Positions 26,150-35,209 of a stretch of 64,000 bases of DNA are shown here, piece after piece. Within the stretch, counting starts at the first letter, position 1. Every line of letters starts with the position of its first letter. A program made the position numbers and the translations under genes. The notes under the pieces were generated by a model. It saw only the letters and a program-made list of their open reading frames with translations. It was not told the DNA's origin and ran no database searches. This DNA comes from Allobacillus halotolerans (GTDB lineage Bacteria > Bacillota > Bacilli > Bacillales > Alkalibacillaceae): assembly GCF_028743495.1 (NCBI RefSeq), contig NZ_CP117968.1; one strand, written 5' to 3'.

Positions 26150-26550
26150 ACAGAATCACCCTGAACTCGTTCCTCAATGAAGTCAGCAACAGCAGTCATT
26201 GGGGTTCCCGGCGTGAAAATTTTCTGTATTCCATGGTCTAATAAAAATTGGATGTCCTCTTCTGGAATAACGCCGCCACCAATAACAGGAATGTCTTCTG
26301 CCTCTCTCTTCTTTAATTCCTCCATTACTTTCGGAAATAATGATTTATGCGCACCGGATAAAGAGGAAAGACCAATTACATCCACATCTTCCTGAATGGC
26401 CGTCTGGGCAATTTGTGCGGCCGATTGTCTTAACCCCGTATAGATGACTTCCATTCCACGATCTCTCAATGTCTGTGCAATGACTAGAGCACCACGGTCA
26501 TGTCCGTCAAGACCAGGTTTAGCGACTAGTACACGTATTTTTCTATTCAT
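26146..26550 (-). CDS. Methylmalonyl-CoA mutase, cobalamin-binding subunit
   Basis: 134 residues forming just the B12-binding domain: GLDGHDRGALVIAQTL gives the DxHxxG motif whose His coordinates cobalt, followed by GLSSLSGAH and GGGVIPEED. In many bacteria this is the C-terminal domain of the mutase; here it is a separate gene, as in archaea and many Bacillota. It lies 54 bases after the large subunit gene. Free-standing domain size and adjacency make the pairing secure. Confidence 0.93.
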   Translation of the reverse strand: MNRKIRVLVAKPGLDGHDRGALVIAQTLRDRGMEVIYTGLRQSAAQIAQTAIQEDVDVIGLSSLSGAHKSLFPKVMEELKKREAEDIPVIGGGVIPEEDIQFLLDHGIQKIFTPGTPMTAVADFIEERVQGDSV

Positions 26551-26604
26551 TTCTTCTTCACCTCTCTTAAAAACTACAAACCTTTCTTACACGATCGCTG
26601 ACCA

Positions 26605-28263
26605 TTAAGCACCTGTATATTCGCCGAACACGTCTCGCATTGTATGACAAATCTCTCCGACTGTTGCATAAGCTTTCACACTCGCTAAAATATGAGGCAT
26701 CAAGTTTTCATCAGGATTCTTTGCTGTTTCTTTCAAATCTTGTAACCTTTTATCAACAAGCTGTTGATCACGATTGGCGCGAATCTCTCCCAGTCGCTCA
26801 ATCTGTTCTTGCTCTAACTTTTCATCCACTTTCAATAAATCTGCGTGGGTTTCTTCATCGGTTGTAAATTCGTTCATACCCACAATAATATCTTCTTTCG
26901 ATTCAATACGTTTTTGCGCTTCATAAGCTGCCTGGTGTATTTCACGTTGCATATACCCTTCTTCAACAGCTTGTACAGCTCCACCCATATCTTCAATTTT
27001 ATCTAAATACTCACGAATCTGTTTTTCGATTTCGTCAGTCATCTGCTCAACATAATAAGAACCGGCTAATGGATCTACCGTATCCGCCACGCCACTCTCA
27101 TGAGCAATAATTTGTTGCGTACGGAGCGCAATCCTTGCAGACTCTTCTGTAGGTAGTGCCAATGCTTCATCACGAGAGTTTGTATGCAAGCTTTGTGTGC
27201 CTCCCATAACAGCCGATAAGGCTTGTAGTGCTACACGTACGATATTGTTATCCGGTTGCTGAGCAGTAAGTGTAGAACCTCCTGTTTGCGTATGAAAACG
27301 TAAGCGCCAGCTTTTTTCATTTTGCGCTTTATATTTGTTTTTCATCAAGTCTGCCCATACTCTTCTCGCAGCCCTGAATTTTGCCACTTCTTCAAAAAAG
27401 TTATTATGCGCATTGAAGAAAAAGGCTAAACGTGGAGCAAATTCATCAATTTCTAAACCGCTTTCAAGTGCTGCATCAACATATGCAAGACCATCAGCAA
27501 TCGTGAAGGCTGCTTCTTGTACAGCTGTAGAGCCAGCTTCTCTGATGTGATATCCCGATATACTGATTGTATTAAATTTCGGTACGTTGTCACGACAATA
27601 TTCAAAGATATTCGTGATCAATCGCATAGACGGTTTAGGCGGATAAATATATGTTCCTCTTGCAATATATTCTTTTAAAATATCATTTTGAATGGTTCCA
27701 GTAATCTTTTCTTTTGGAACACCTTGCTTTTCAGCAACAGCTATATACATACATAGCAAAACAGACGCTGGTGCATTAATCGTCATGGACGTACTTACTT
27801 TGTCAAGCGGGATTTGATCCAATAAGATCTCCATATCTTCTAATGAGTCGATTGCTACACCAACTTTTCCGACTTCACCTTCTGCCATATGATCATCTGA
27901 GTCATAACCGATTTGAGTCGGCAGGTCGAATGCGACGGATAAACCCGTTTGTCCTTGATCTAATAAGTAACGGAAACGTTCATTTGTTTCTTTTGCGGAT
28001 CCGAAACCAGCATATTGGCGCATTGTCCAAAATCGATTACGGTACATTGTCGGCTGGATTCCTCGAGTAAATGGGTATTGTCCAGGAAACCCTAACTTTT
28101 CTGCATAGTCATCAAAATTCGATTCGTTTTCAGGTACATATAAAGGTTCAATAGGAATTCCGGATAGATTTGTAAATGGATCTTTTCTTTCCGGAAAGCG
28201 TTCTTTTACTTTTTCACTTTGTTGTTCCCATATCTTTTTTTGTTCTGAAAAATGTTCACTCAT
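26605..28263 (-). CDS. Methylmalonyl-CoA mutase, catalytic large subunit
   Basis: 552 residues, a TIM-barrel catalytic domain without the B12 domain. WTMRQYAGFGSAKETN with the Tyr before AGF matches methylmalonyl-CoA mutase rather than isobutyryl-CoA mutase, which lacks that Tyr. GQTGLSVAFDLPTQIGYDSD and GGTQSLHTNSRDEALALPTE are also family hallmarks. It rearranges R-methylmalonyl-CoA to succinyl-CoA. First gene of a five-gene transcript. No cobalamin riboswitch-like structure is apparent in its 150-base upstream region, and no MeaB chaperone gene is present nearby. Confidence 0.94.
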   Translation of the reverse strand: MSEHFSEQKKIWEQQSEKVKERFPERKDPFTNLSGIPIEPLYVPENESNFDDYAEKLGFPGQYPFTRGIQPTMYRNRFWTMRQYAGFGSAKETNERFRYLLDQGQTGLSVAFDLPTQIGYDSDDHMAEGEVGKVGVAIDSLEDMEILLDQIPLDKVSTSMTINAPASVLLCMYIAVAEKQGVPKEKITGTIQNDILKEYIARGTYIYPPKPSMRLITNIFEYCRDNVPKFNTISISGYHIREAGSTAVQEAAFTIADGLAYVDAALESGLEIDEFAPRLAFFFNAHNNFFEEVAKFRAARRVWADLMKNKYKAQNEKSWRLRFHTQTGGSTLTAQQPDNNIVRVALQALSAVMGGTQSLHTNSRDEALALPTEESARIALRTQQIIAHESGVADTVDPLAGSYYVEQMTDEIEKQIREYLDKIEDMGGAVQAVEEGYMQREIHQAAYEAQKRIESKEDIIVGMNEFTTDEETHADLLKVDEKLEQEQIERLGEIRANRDQQLVDKRLQDLKETAKNPDENLMPHILASVKAYATVGEICHTMRDVFGEYTGA

Positions 28264-28349
28264 TGATAAAACTCTCCCTTCTAGTAACCATTCTACTATA
28301 AATATAAGGAATTTTTAATCTTCTTCATAGTTTAATAGAAAAAAGACAC

Positions 28350-28378
28350 TTGTCCAACCGTAAGTTTTTATATAAAAT
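28350..28378 (+). promoter_or_regulatory. Candidate sigma-A promoter of the Prli42-like gene
   Basis: TTGTCC (28350-28355), a 17-base spacer and TAAAAT (28373-28378). The miniprotein start is 37 bases downstream. Confidence 0.45.
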
Positions 28379-28414
28379 AAGAGGTAATGGATAAGAATGC
28401 AGGGAGGAATACAC

Positions 28415-28558
28415 TTGGCTAATCAAAAAAAGAAAACGAGAGCACCGTTTTCGTCAAATAGAAGAAAAAAAGCTAAATGGACGACAATTGTCATTTATGC
28501 AATGATTATCGCAATGCTTTTAAGCTCATTGCTTGCGGGAGCAGCTATGTTTGTATAA
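28415..28558 (+). CDS. Prli42-like stressosome-associated miniprotein
   Basis: A 47-residue protein starting at TTG 28415 with GGGAGG seven bases upstream. The first 22 residues are very basic (ANQKKKTRAPFSSNRRKKAK), followed by one membrane span with the pattern VIYAMIIAMLLSSLLAGAAM. That pattern, size and position of the span match Prli42, the miniprotein that anchors the stressosome to the membrane in Listeria; the N-terminus here is longer than the Listeria form. It has its own promoter and terminator. The assignment rests on my recollection of the motif; a profile search would confirm it. Confidence 0.75.
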   Translation: MANQKKKTRAPFSSNRRKKAKWTTIVIYAMIIAMLLSSLLAGAAMFV

Positions 28559-28563
28559 AAAAG

Positions 28564-28605
28564 AAAGCAACCACCAAGTTCATTAAATGTTCTGGTGGTT
28601 GCTTT
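28564..28605. terminator. Terminator of the miniprotein gene, probably bidirectional
   Basis: AAAGCAACCACCA pairs with TGGTGGTTGCTTT around a 16-base loop, with TTTTT on the plus side and TTTCTTTTTT on the minus side. It also stands 62 bases after the stop of the convergent exporter-like gene. Confidence 0.88.
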
Positions 28606-28666
28606 TTATTTTTGTATTTTTCACAACTGTATGCTTTGAAGTCTGATTTCTCATCATTATACGCCG

Positions 28667-29617
28667 TTATTTAAAACTCTTGATCGAACGTTTCAACGTT
28701 AAATATTGTTCGATTTCATTTAAAAGAATATATAAATTAGCTTGTCTTTCAAACTCTTCTCGGCTGACAGGCAATTCCTCTTTGTTAAATCGCTGTCGAA
28801 TATTACGTAATCGCTCCAAATATTGAATGGATGTATCCCCTGGATGTACATTTTTTGATAAATCTTTAAACAACTTAGCAATATATTTATATTGGTTGTC
28901 CGTTGCATTCAGATGAGTTATGAACGGGAGCATCCGTTCTAAAATCTCAAATTGCTTTTCTCGCATATGAAAATAGTCAATGTATGGATGCCGGGTGCGC
29001 AGAAGGTGATTCTCTACATCTTTATTTGCTAAGTCCTGCGCTTTCTCAAGTAACTGAGCTGTTTCAGCCAGTTCTTCACCGGACCATGAATGATCTCCCG
29101 TTTCAATGAACCGTGCAACCTCATGTAATATACGTGAAAAGTTTTTTTCGATTTCCTTTCGAATCGCGACGATATCATCCGTTAAGCTAGGCATATATAA
29201 ATTGAGTACAATTCCAATGGTAATTCCAATGGAAAGCAAAATCACTTCATTAATGACTAAACCTACCGTTAACGCACCCGCATTATAAATATGAAGAATA
29301 ATAACCGTGCTTGTTATGATTCCTTCCGTCGCTTTTACTTTCACTGCAATCGGGATAAACAGCAATAGCGTCAAACTAAAGGTGAGCGGTGAATAGCCGA
29401 TGAATTCAAATACCAACCCACCTATTGTCACACCGATCATGAATGAATAAAACCTTGACCAAGCTTTTAAATAAGAAGCTCTACGTGTTGTTTGGATACA
29501 TAACATCGTTATGACTGCAGCTGAAATAGCATAATCCAATTGAAGTAACTGAGCGATAAATATGGCAACGGGTGCGCCGATGGCTGTTTTGATCGTTCGG
29601 TAGCCGATTTTAAACAT
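28667..29617 (-). CDS. Aromatic acid exporter family protein (YqjA-like)
   Basis: 316 residues. The N-terminal half has about four to six membrane spans starting KTAIGAPVAIFIAQLLQLDYAI, with RRASYLKAWSRF between spans, typical of the FUSC/aromatic acid exporter family. The C-terminal half (about residues 145-316) is a soluble, helix-rich domain. B. subtilis YqjA (322 residues) is the nearest well-known relative and lies in the same neighbourhood. The transported substrate is unknown. Confidence 0.85.
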   Translation of the reverse strand: MFKIGYRTIKTAIGAPVAIFIAQLLQLDYAISAAVITMLCIQTTRRASYLKAWSRFYSFMIGVTIGGLVFEFIGYSPLTFSLTLLLFIPIAVKVKATEGIITSTVIILHIYNAGALTVGLVINEVILLSIGITIGIVLNLYMPSLTDDIVAIRKEIEKNFSRILHEVARFIETGDHSWSGEELAETAQLLEKAQDLANKDVENHLLRTRHPYIDYFHMREKQFEILERMLPFITHLNATDNQYKYIAKLFKDLSKNVHPGDTSIQYLERLRNIRQRFNKEELPVSREEFERQANLYILLNEIEQYLTLKRSIKSFK

Positions 29618-29708
29618 GATTTCCCTCTCTTACTGAATTTAATCTTAAATGAATACTTCATAGAAAATTACGTTAAAAAGGAATAACTATATACGTTACA
29701 TGTTTACA

Positions 29709-29742
29709 GAAAAAACTGACGGGATAGAATGTCGCCGTCAGT
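29709..29742 (-). terminator. Terminator of brxB
   Basis: On the minus strand ACTGACGG pairs with CCGTCAGT around a 12-base loop, followed by TTTTTTC. It lies about 32 bases past the brxB stop. Confidence 0.8.
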
Positions 29743-29773
29743 AATCATATCCCTTTCTTTTAAAAAGAAAGAT

Positions 29774-30205
29774 TTAATATTCTTCACAGTGTTCATCAAA
29801 TAGAGATTGTAGCTTCTGAACGACCTCCATCGGCATGGAGCTTTCAATTTCTTCACGTGGAACCATCTCAAGAATTTTCCCATCCTTCAATAGTGCAAAC
29901 GATGGTGAAGATGGTGGAAAACCTTCAAAATAATCTCTTGCTCGGTCTGTTGCTTCACGATCTTGACCTGCAAAAACTGTCACTAAATGATCTGGTCTTT
30001 TATCAAAATGAATTGAATTGGCAGCAGCTGGACGTGCAACTCCGCCAGCACAGCCGCACATTGAGTTAATAGCGACAAGTGTAGTTCCTTCTCTCGTTAG
30101 TGCCTGATCGACTTCTTTAGGTGTTGTTAATTCTTCATAGCCAGCATTCGTAAGCTCTGCACGTGCTTCTTTAGACATATCTTCCATATATAGGCTAAAA
30201 TCCAT
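29774..30205 (-). CDS. brxB: Bacilliredoxin BrxB (YqiW)
   Basis: 143 residues (B. subtilis 145) with the unusual CGC redox motif in AINSMCGCAGGVARPAA. In bacilliredoxins this motif removes bacillithiol from S-bacillithiolated proteins, so the gene implies the organism makes bacillithiol. The C-terminal KDGKILEMVPREEIE is typical of the family. It is monocistronic, between terminators at 29709-29742 and 30335-30376. It lies next to the bkd cluster as yqiW does in B. subtilis. Confidence 0.94.
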   Translation of the reverse strand: MDFSLYMEDMSKEARAELTNAGYEELTTPKEVDQALTREGTTLVAINSMCGCAGGVARPAAANSIHFDKRPDHLVTVFAGQDREATDRARDYFEGFPPSSPSFALLKDGKILEMVPREEIESSMPMEVVQKLQSLFDEHCEEY

Positions 30206-30334
30206 TTATGTGTACCCCCTAATTTTCTAAGTGTCAATTTCATCCTATCAGCTTCGAACAAGCTTTTCAATTTATTTGCAATCGGAAAAATTACCATTTG
30301 ACGGTAATAAAAAAGATTATATAGCTTATTTCAT

Positions 30335-30376
30335 AAAAGAACCAGCAAAAGGGTGAAAGCATTGCTGGTTCTTTTT
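30335..30376 (-). terminator. Terminator of the bkd operon
   Basis: AAAGAACCAGCA pairs with TGCTGGTTCTTT; T-tracts flank both sides. It lies 12 bases beyond the bkdB stop on the minus strand. Confidence 0.88.
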
Positions 30377-30387
30377 CTCCGTTATAA

Positions 30388-31668
30388 TTAATAAACAGAT
30401 GTATTTTTCTCAGACATATTTTCTAAAATTTCTTTCACACGAGCTAAGAACTGGCCACATATTAAGCCATCCAGTACTCGGTGATCTAACGATAAGCATA
30501 GATTTACCATATCTCGTGCTCCAAACATTCCATTTTCCATGAAGACAGGTTTCTTCACGATGGATTCGACTTGGAGGATCGCTGCTTGTGGATGATTAAT
30601 GATACCCATCGATTGTACAGATCCGAAAGAACCTGTGTTATTGACGGTGAATGTACCACCAGACATATCATCATTCGTTAACTTGCCTGATTTAGCTTTA
30701 TTCGCAAGCTCAACGATTTCTTTAGCAATCCCTTTGATACTTTTATCATCAGCATTCTTGATCACTGGCACAAATAAACGGTCTTCATGTGCAACAGCAA
30801 TAGATAAATTGATGTCTTTTTTCTGGATAATCTTATCTCCTGCCCAAGAACTGTTCAATTGTGGAAATTCTTTTAACGCTTGAGCGACTGCTTTCACAAA
30901 GAAAGCGAAATACGTTAATGAGAATCCTTCATTTTGCTTGAATTCCACTTTTTTCGCATCTCTGAATGCAACAAGATCTGTTACATCAACTTCGACCGTC
31001 ATCCAAGCATGTGGAATTTCTGTTGTGGATGTAACCATATTTTGTGCAATTGCTTTTCTGACACCTGTGACAGGAATCTCAATATCTCCATCTTGCGTTG
31101 GCACAGAAGGGGATTGAGATTGCTTTTTAGCAGACTTCGTTTTCGTTTCATCCGCTACTTGTTGAGCAGGTGTTTCTTCTTGTGCAGACGGTTTTGGAAT
31201 GTCACCGGAAGCGATGATTTTCTCAATATCCTTCCGTGTAATTCGTCCACCTTTTCCTGACCCGTCTACTAGATTTAAGTCAATATCATTTTCTTGAGCC
31301 ATACGCATCACTGCTGGCGAATAACGTTTTTTCATTGATTGATCTTTGTTTTCTTCAACTGCGTTAGATTCATTGTTTTCTTCTGTTTTTTCATTTTTTT
31401 CCTCTGTGGCTGAATCCTCACCAGCTGATTCAATTTCCATATAACAAATAAGCTCGCCAACTTCGATCGTTTCTCCTTCTTTAGCCACAATCTCTTTGAT
31501 TGTACCCGTAAAAGAAGAAGGGACTTCCGCATTCACTTTATCTGTTTCTACTTCTGCAATTGGATCATATTTATTCACCTGATCGCCAGCTTTAACAAGC
31601 CAGGAACTGATCGTACCTTCCGTTACACTCTCCCCAAGCTGGGGCATAGTAACTTTTTCTACCGCCAT
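30388..31668 (-). CDS. bkdB: Branched-chain 2-oxo acid dehydrogenase E2, lipoamide acyltransferase
   Basis: 426 residues. Lipoyl domain at 1-76 with the lipoylated Lys44 in ETDKVNAEV; an acidic, Gln/Asn-rich linker; a peripheral subunit-binding domain at about 122-160 (SPAVMRMAQENDIDL, GGRITRKDIEKI); a second linker; and the catalytic domain ending LSLDHRVLDGLICGQF with the catalytic His and Asp. It forms the core of the complex and transfers branched acyl groups to CoA. It follows bkdAB by 18 bases and is last in the operon. Confidence 0.95.
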   Translation of the reverse strand: MAVEKVTMPQLGESVTEGTISSWLVKAGDQVNKYDPIAEVETDKVNAEVPSSFTGTIKEIVAKEGETIEVGELICYMEIESAGEDSATEEKNEKTEENNESNAVEENKDQSMKKRYSPAVMRMAQENDIDLNLVDGSGKGGRITRKDIEKIIASGDIPKPSAQEETPAQQVADETKTKSAKKQSQSPSVPTQDGDIEIPVTGVRKAIAQNMVTSTTEIPHAWMTVEVDVTDLVAFRDAKKVEFKQNEGFSLTYFAFFVKAVAQALKEFPQLNSSWAGDKIIQKKDINLSIAVAHEDRLFVPVIKNADDKSIKGIAKEIVELANKAKSGKLTNDDMSGGTFTVNNTGSFGSVQSMGIINHPQAAILQVESIVKKPVFMENGMFGARDMVNLCLSLDHRVLDGLICGQFLARVKEILENMSEKNTSVY

Positions 31669-31686
31669 GGTCTGTACCTCCTCCGA

Positions 31687-32670
31687 TTAAAATTCAGCTA
31701 ATTCACGCATTGCTTTTTCGACTTTATCTGGATTGATCATAAAATATTTTTCCATCGTTGGTGCATAAGGCATGGATGGTACATCTGGTCCCGCCAATCG
31801 TTGTACGGGTGCATCTAAATCAAATAGACAGTTTTCTGCGATAATCGCAGCAACTTCACCGATGATGCTTCCTTCTTTGTTATCTTCTGTAACTAATAGA
31901 ACTTTTCCAGTCTTCTTTGCTGCTTCAATAATGGCTTCTTGGTCGAGTGGATATACAGTTCGAAGATCTAGAATATGTGCTGATATACCTTCTTCTGCCA
32001 ACTTTTCAGCTGCTTGTAAAGCAAAGTGAACACTTAAACCATAAGTGATAACGGTAATATCTTCCCCTTCACGTTTTACATCAGCCTTCCCAATTGGCAA
32101 TGTATAATCATCTTCAGGTACTTCACCTTTAATTAGTCGATAAGCACGCTTATGTTCAAAGAAAAGAACAGGATCCTCATCACGAATTGCTGCCTTTAAC
32201 AACCCTTTGACATCATATGGAGTCGACGGCATGACAATTTTCAAACCTGGTTGATTGGCAAAAACGGCTTCAACGGATTGAGAATGGTATAAAGCCCCAT
32301 GGACACCACCACCATACGGAGCTCGGATTGTGATGGGTGCATTCCAATCATTGTTTGAACGATAACGAATACGAGAAGCTTCTGAAATAATTTGGTTGAC
32401 AGCCGGCATAATGAAGTCAGCGAACTGCATTTCAGCTACTGGGCGCATGCCATACATGGCTGCACCGATCCCTACACCAGCAATTGCCGATTCAGCCAGT
32501 GGTGTGTCAATAACACGGGATTCCCCAAATTGATCGTATAGACCTTCAGTCGCCTTAAAGACACCGCCCTTCTTTCCAACGTCTTCTCCTAAGACAAATA
32601 CTTTCTCATCGCGTTCCATCTCTTCTTTCATTGCGAGAGTAACTGCTTGAATATAAGACATTACGGCCAT
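31687..32670 (-). CDS. bkdAB: Branched-chain 2-oxo acid dehydrogenase E1 beta subunit
   Basis: 327 residues from the ATG at 32670, the same length as in B. subtilis. GAAGGAGGGG lies seven bases upstream, so the ten-residue longer frame is rejected. Motifs: VFVLGEDVGKKGGVFKATEG, DTPLAESAIAGVGIGAAMYG, EMQFADFIMPAVNQI, APYGGGVHGALYHSQS. It forms the thiamin-diphosphate enzyme with BkdAA, decarboxylating oxo acids from valine, leucine and isoleucine. Its ATG is two bases past the bkdAA stop. Confidence 0.95.
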   Translation of the reverse strand: MAVMSYIQAVTLAMKEEMERDEKVFVLGEDVGKKGGVFKATEGLYDQFGESRVIDTPLAESAIAGVGIGAAMYGMRPVAEMQFADFIMPAVNQIISEASRIRYRSNNDWNAPITIRAPYGGGVHGALYHSQSVEAVFANQPGLKIVMPSTPYDVKGLLKAAIRDEDPVLFFEHKRAYRLIKGEVPEDDYTLPIGKADVKREGEDITVITYGLSVHFALQAAEKLAEEGISAHILDLRTVYPLDQEAIIEAAKKTGKVLLVTEDNKEGSIIGEVAAIIAENCLFDLDAPVQRLAGPDVPSMPYAPTMEKYFMINPDKVEKAMRELAEF

Positions 32671-32671
32671 C

Positions 32672-33682
32672 TTATTCCCCTCCTTCTTCAGCATATACAA
32701 ATTTCAATGCGTGCTCAGGCTCTGCATATGGCGCATTTTCAGCTTCATCTGTTGCTTTGTTTACTTCATCGTCAATTTCTTTCATTAATTTTTCTTCTTC
32801 TTCCTCTGAGAGGACGCCTACTTCTTTTAAATATTTTCCAAACGCCAGCACATTATCATTCTTCTTCATTTCTTCAATTTCTTCTGCATTACGGTAAGCT
32901 TTGTCGTTATCATCGCTTGAATGAGCGGTCATCCGGTCGGTCATCGCTTCAATCAATGTTGGACCTTCTCCGTTGGTTGCACGCTCATGCGCTTCTTTCA
33001 CAACTTTATATACTTCTAAAGGATCATTGCCGTTCACCTGGTGCCCCGGCATTCCGTAAGAGCTTCCTCGAACGGCAACAGACTCACTGGCAACTTGCTT
33101 CTCCAACGGTACGGAAATGGCATATTTATTGTTCTCGACCATCGTAATCACTGGGAGTTTATGCACACCTGCAAAGTTCAAACCTTCATGAAAATCACCT
33201 TGGTTGGAAGAACCCTCGCCTAATGTAGCAAAGGATACTGCTGGGTTCTTATCCATTCGCGCGGCAAGTGCAACACCAACAGCATGTGGTAACTGCGTTG
33301 TAACAGGTGAAGATCCTGTTAATATACGGTTCTTTTTCTGACCAAAATGTCCTGGCATTTGACGTCCACCAGAGTTCGGATCATCCGCTTTGGCAAATGC
33401 GTGTAAAAACAATTCTTTCGTCGTCATGCCAAACGCTAATACGACGCCTACATCGCGGTAATATGGCGCTACATAATCTTCATCTCTGTTGAGAGCGAAT
33501 GAAGCCCCGACTTGTGCCGCTTCCTGCCCTTGACAAGAAATAACAAAAGGAATTTTCCCAGCACGGTTGAGTAACCACATTCTTTCGTCAACTTTCCTCG
33601 CAAGCAACATGGTCCGATACATTTCAATGACTTGTTCGTCACTCAACCCTAACTCTTTATGTCGATTCTTTTTTTGAGCCAT
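32672..33682 (-). CDS. bkdAA: Branched-chain 2-oxo acid dehydrogenase E1 alpha subunit
   Basis: 336 residues from the ATG at 33682 (MAQKKNRHKELGL), with GAAGGAGGA upstream. The thiamin-diphosphate binding segment is ATLGEGSSNQGDFHEGLNFA then VENNKYAIS, and the regulatory-loop-like RMTAHSSDDNDKAYR. It carries out the decarboxylation step with BkdAB. It lies 18 bases after lpdV. Confidence 0.95.
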   Translation of the reverse strand: MAQKKNRHKELGLSDEQVIEMYRTMLLARKVDERMWLLNRAGKIPFVISCQGQEAAQVGASFALNRDEDYVAPYYRDVGVVLAFGMTTKELFLHAFAKADDPNSGGRQMPGHFGQKKNRILTGSSPVTTQLPHAVGVALAARMDKNPAVSFATLGEGSSNQGDFHEGLNFAGVHKLPVITMVENNKYAISVPLEKQVASESVAVRGSSYGMPGHQVNGNDPLEVYKVVKEAHERATNGEGPTLIEAMTDRMTAHSSDDNDKAYRNAEEIEEMKKNDNVLAFGKYLKEVGVLSEEEEEKLMKEIDDEVNKATDEAENAPYAEPEHALKFVYAEEGGE

Positions 33683-33700
33683 ACGATTTTCCTCCTTCAA

Positions 33701-35122
33701 TTATCCATGTATTTGTTTTCCATCTACAGCCAATGCTGCTTCACCAATCACTTCTGACAGCGTCGGATGCGGATGAATGGTCTCTCCGATTTCCCACGGT
33801 GTGGCATCAAGAACCATTGCAAGCCCTGCTTCTGAAACCATATCCGTCACGTGTGGACCAATCATATGAATTCCAAGTATGTCCTGGTTCTCTTTATTGG
33901 AAATAATTTTGACAAATCCTTCAGAATCTCCATGAACCAAAGCCTTACCTACTGCTTTAAATGGAAACTTTCCTACTTCTAATTCATACCCTTGCTCTTT
34001 TGCTTGTTTTTCCGTTAAACCAACACTTGCAATTTCTGGATTGGAATATACACATGAAGCAACATGATCATACTGAATCGGTTCTGGTTGCTCGTTAGCA
34101 ATATGTTCAACAGCTAAAATACCCTCGTGTGAGGCTACGTGAGCTAACTGCATCCCACCGATCACATCACCAATTGCATAAATATGACTTTCTTTTGTCT
34201 GATTAACCGAATTAACTTTAATCGCTCCACGTTCGGTTTCAATATCCGTATTATCCAGACCTATATTGTCCACGTTCGGTTTTCTGCCGACAGATACAAG
34301 TAGACGGTCTGCTTCGAATGTCTTCGTTTCACCATCGATTTTCGCTTGGATTGTTACACCGTTATCAATCGTAACCGAGTCTCCTAATACTTCTGTATCA
34401 GTGAAGAATTCGATTCCTTTTTTCCTCAACTGTTTCAAAGCTTCTTTCGAGATTTCTTCATCTTCTGTCGGTAAAATTGCTGAAGCATATTCCAGGACAG
34501 ATACTTTTACGCCAAAGTCAGCCAACATGGAAGCCCACTCAATTCCGATGACACCGCCACCAACAATAATGATCGATTCAGGTAATTCATCCATCTCAAG
34601 TGCTTCCTCTGAAGTCATAATCGTTTGTCCATCAATTTCAAGTCCTGGAAGCGTATTTGGAGAAGACCCTGTTGCGATAATGACGTTTTTCGGAACAAGC
34701 ATTTCATTTTCTTCTCCATTATTCATTTCAACAGAAATTGTTCCTGCAGTCGGTGAAAAAATACTAGGACCGAGAATTCTGCCATGCCCTTCATAAATGT
34801 CGATTTTCCCTTTTTTCATGAGCCCCTGAACACCTTTATGTAGTTGTTCAATGATGGAGTTCTTTCGTTCCTGAACCCGCGGGAAATTTACTGTCGGAGA
34901 ACTTGTTTCAACACCGAAATCAGCAGCATTCGTTGTTTGTTTAAATACTTCTGCACTTCGTAACAAAGCTTTGGACGGAATACATCCGCGGTGTAAACAA
35001 GTGCCACCTAGTTCTGTTTTTTCGACAATTGCTGTTTTTAATCCGAGTTGGCTAGCGCGGATCGCAGCAACATAGCCGCCTGTACCGCCGCCTAATATAA
35101 CCAAATCATATTCTGTAGCCAT
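33701..35122 (-). CDS. lpdV: Dihydrolipoyl dehydrogenase of the branched-chain complex (E3)
   Basis: 473 residues. FAD site DLVILGGGTGGYVAAIRA, redox-active disulfide Cys42 and Cys47 in GGTCLHRGCIPSKAL, NAD site IIIVGGGVIGIEWAS, and C-terminal catalytic His in HPHPTLSE. It reoxidises the lipoyl arm of BkdB with NAD. Position in the bkd operon, downstream of bcd by 87 bases, marks it as the dedicated E3 rather than PdhD. A stem-loop lies in that gap. Confidence 0.95.
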   Translation of the reverse strand: MATEYDLVILGGGTGGYVAAIRASQLGLKTAIVEKTELGGTCLHRGCIPSKALLRSAEVFKQTTNAADFGVETSSPTVNFPRVQERKNSIIEQLHKGVQGLMKKGKIDIYEGHGRILGPSIFSPTAGTISVEMNNGEENEMLVPKNVIIATGSSPNTLPGLEIDGQTIMTSEEALEMDELPESIIIVGGGVIGIEWASMLADFGVKVSVLEYASAILPTEDEEISKEALKQLRKKGIEFFTDTEVLGDSVTIDNGVTIQAKIDGETKTFEADRLLVSVGRKPNVDNIGLDNTDIETERGAIKVNSVNQTKESHIYAIGDVIGGMQLAHVASHEGILAVEHIANEQPEPIQYDHVASCVYSNPEIASVGLTEKQAKEQGYELEVGKFPFKAVGKALVHGDSEGFVKIISNKENQDILGIHMIGPHVTDMVSEAGLAMVLDATPWEIGETIHPHPTLSEVIGEAALAVDGKQIHG

Positions 35123-35175
35123 CCGTTTCTCCCCTTCCTTCTTTAAATCAATTTATTATTGATCAAAACATGAGT

Positions 35176-35204
35176 GAAGAGGAAACCTAAAACGTTCCCT
35201 CTTC
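35176..35204 (-). other. Intercistronic stem-loop between bcd and lpdV
   Basis: On the minus strand GAAGAGGGAA pairs with TTTCCTCTTC (one G-T pair) around a 9-base loop just past the bcd stop. There is no clear T-run, so it is more likely an RNA processing or stability element, or a weak attenuator, than a full terminator. Confidence 0.45.
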
Positions 35205-35209
35205 CCAGT

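Noticed and set aside
28264..28414. Cobalamin riboswitch upstream of the mutase operon
   Set aside because: The region is only about 150 bases, AT-rich, shared with a divergent promoter, and no B12-box-like sequence was seen.
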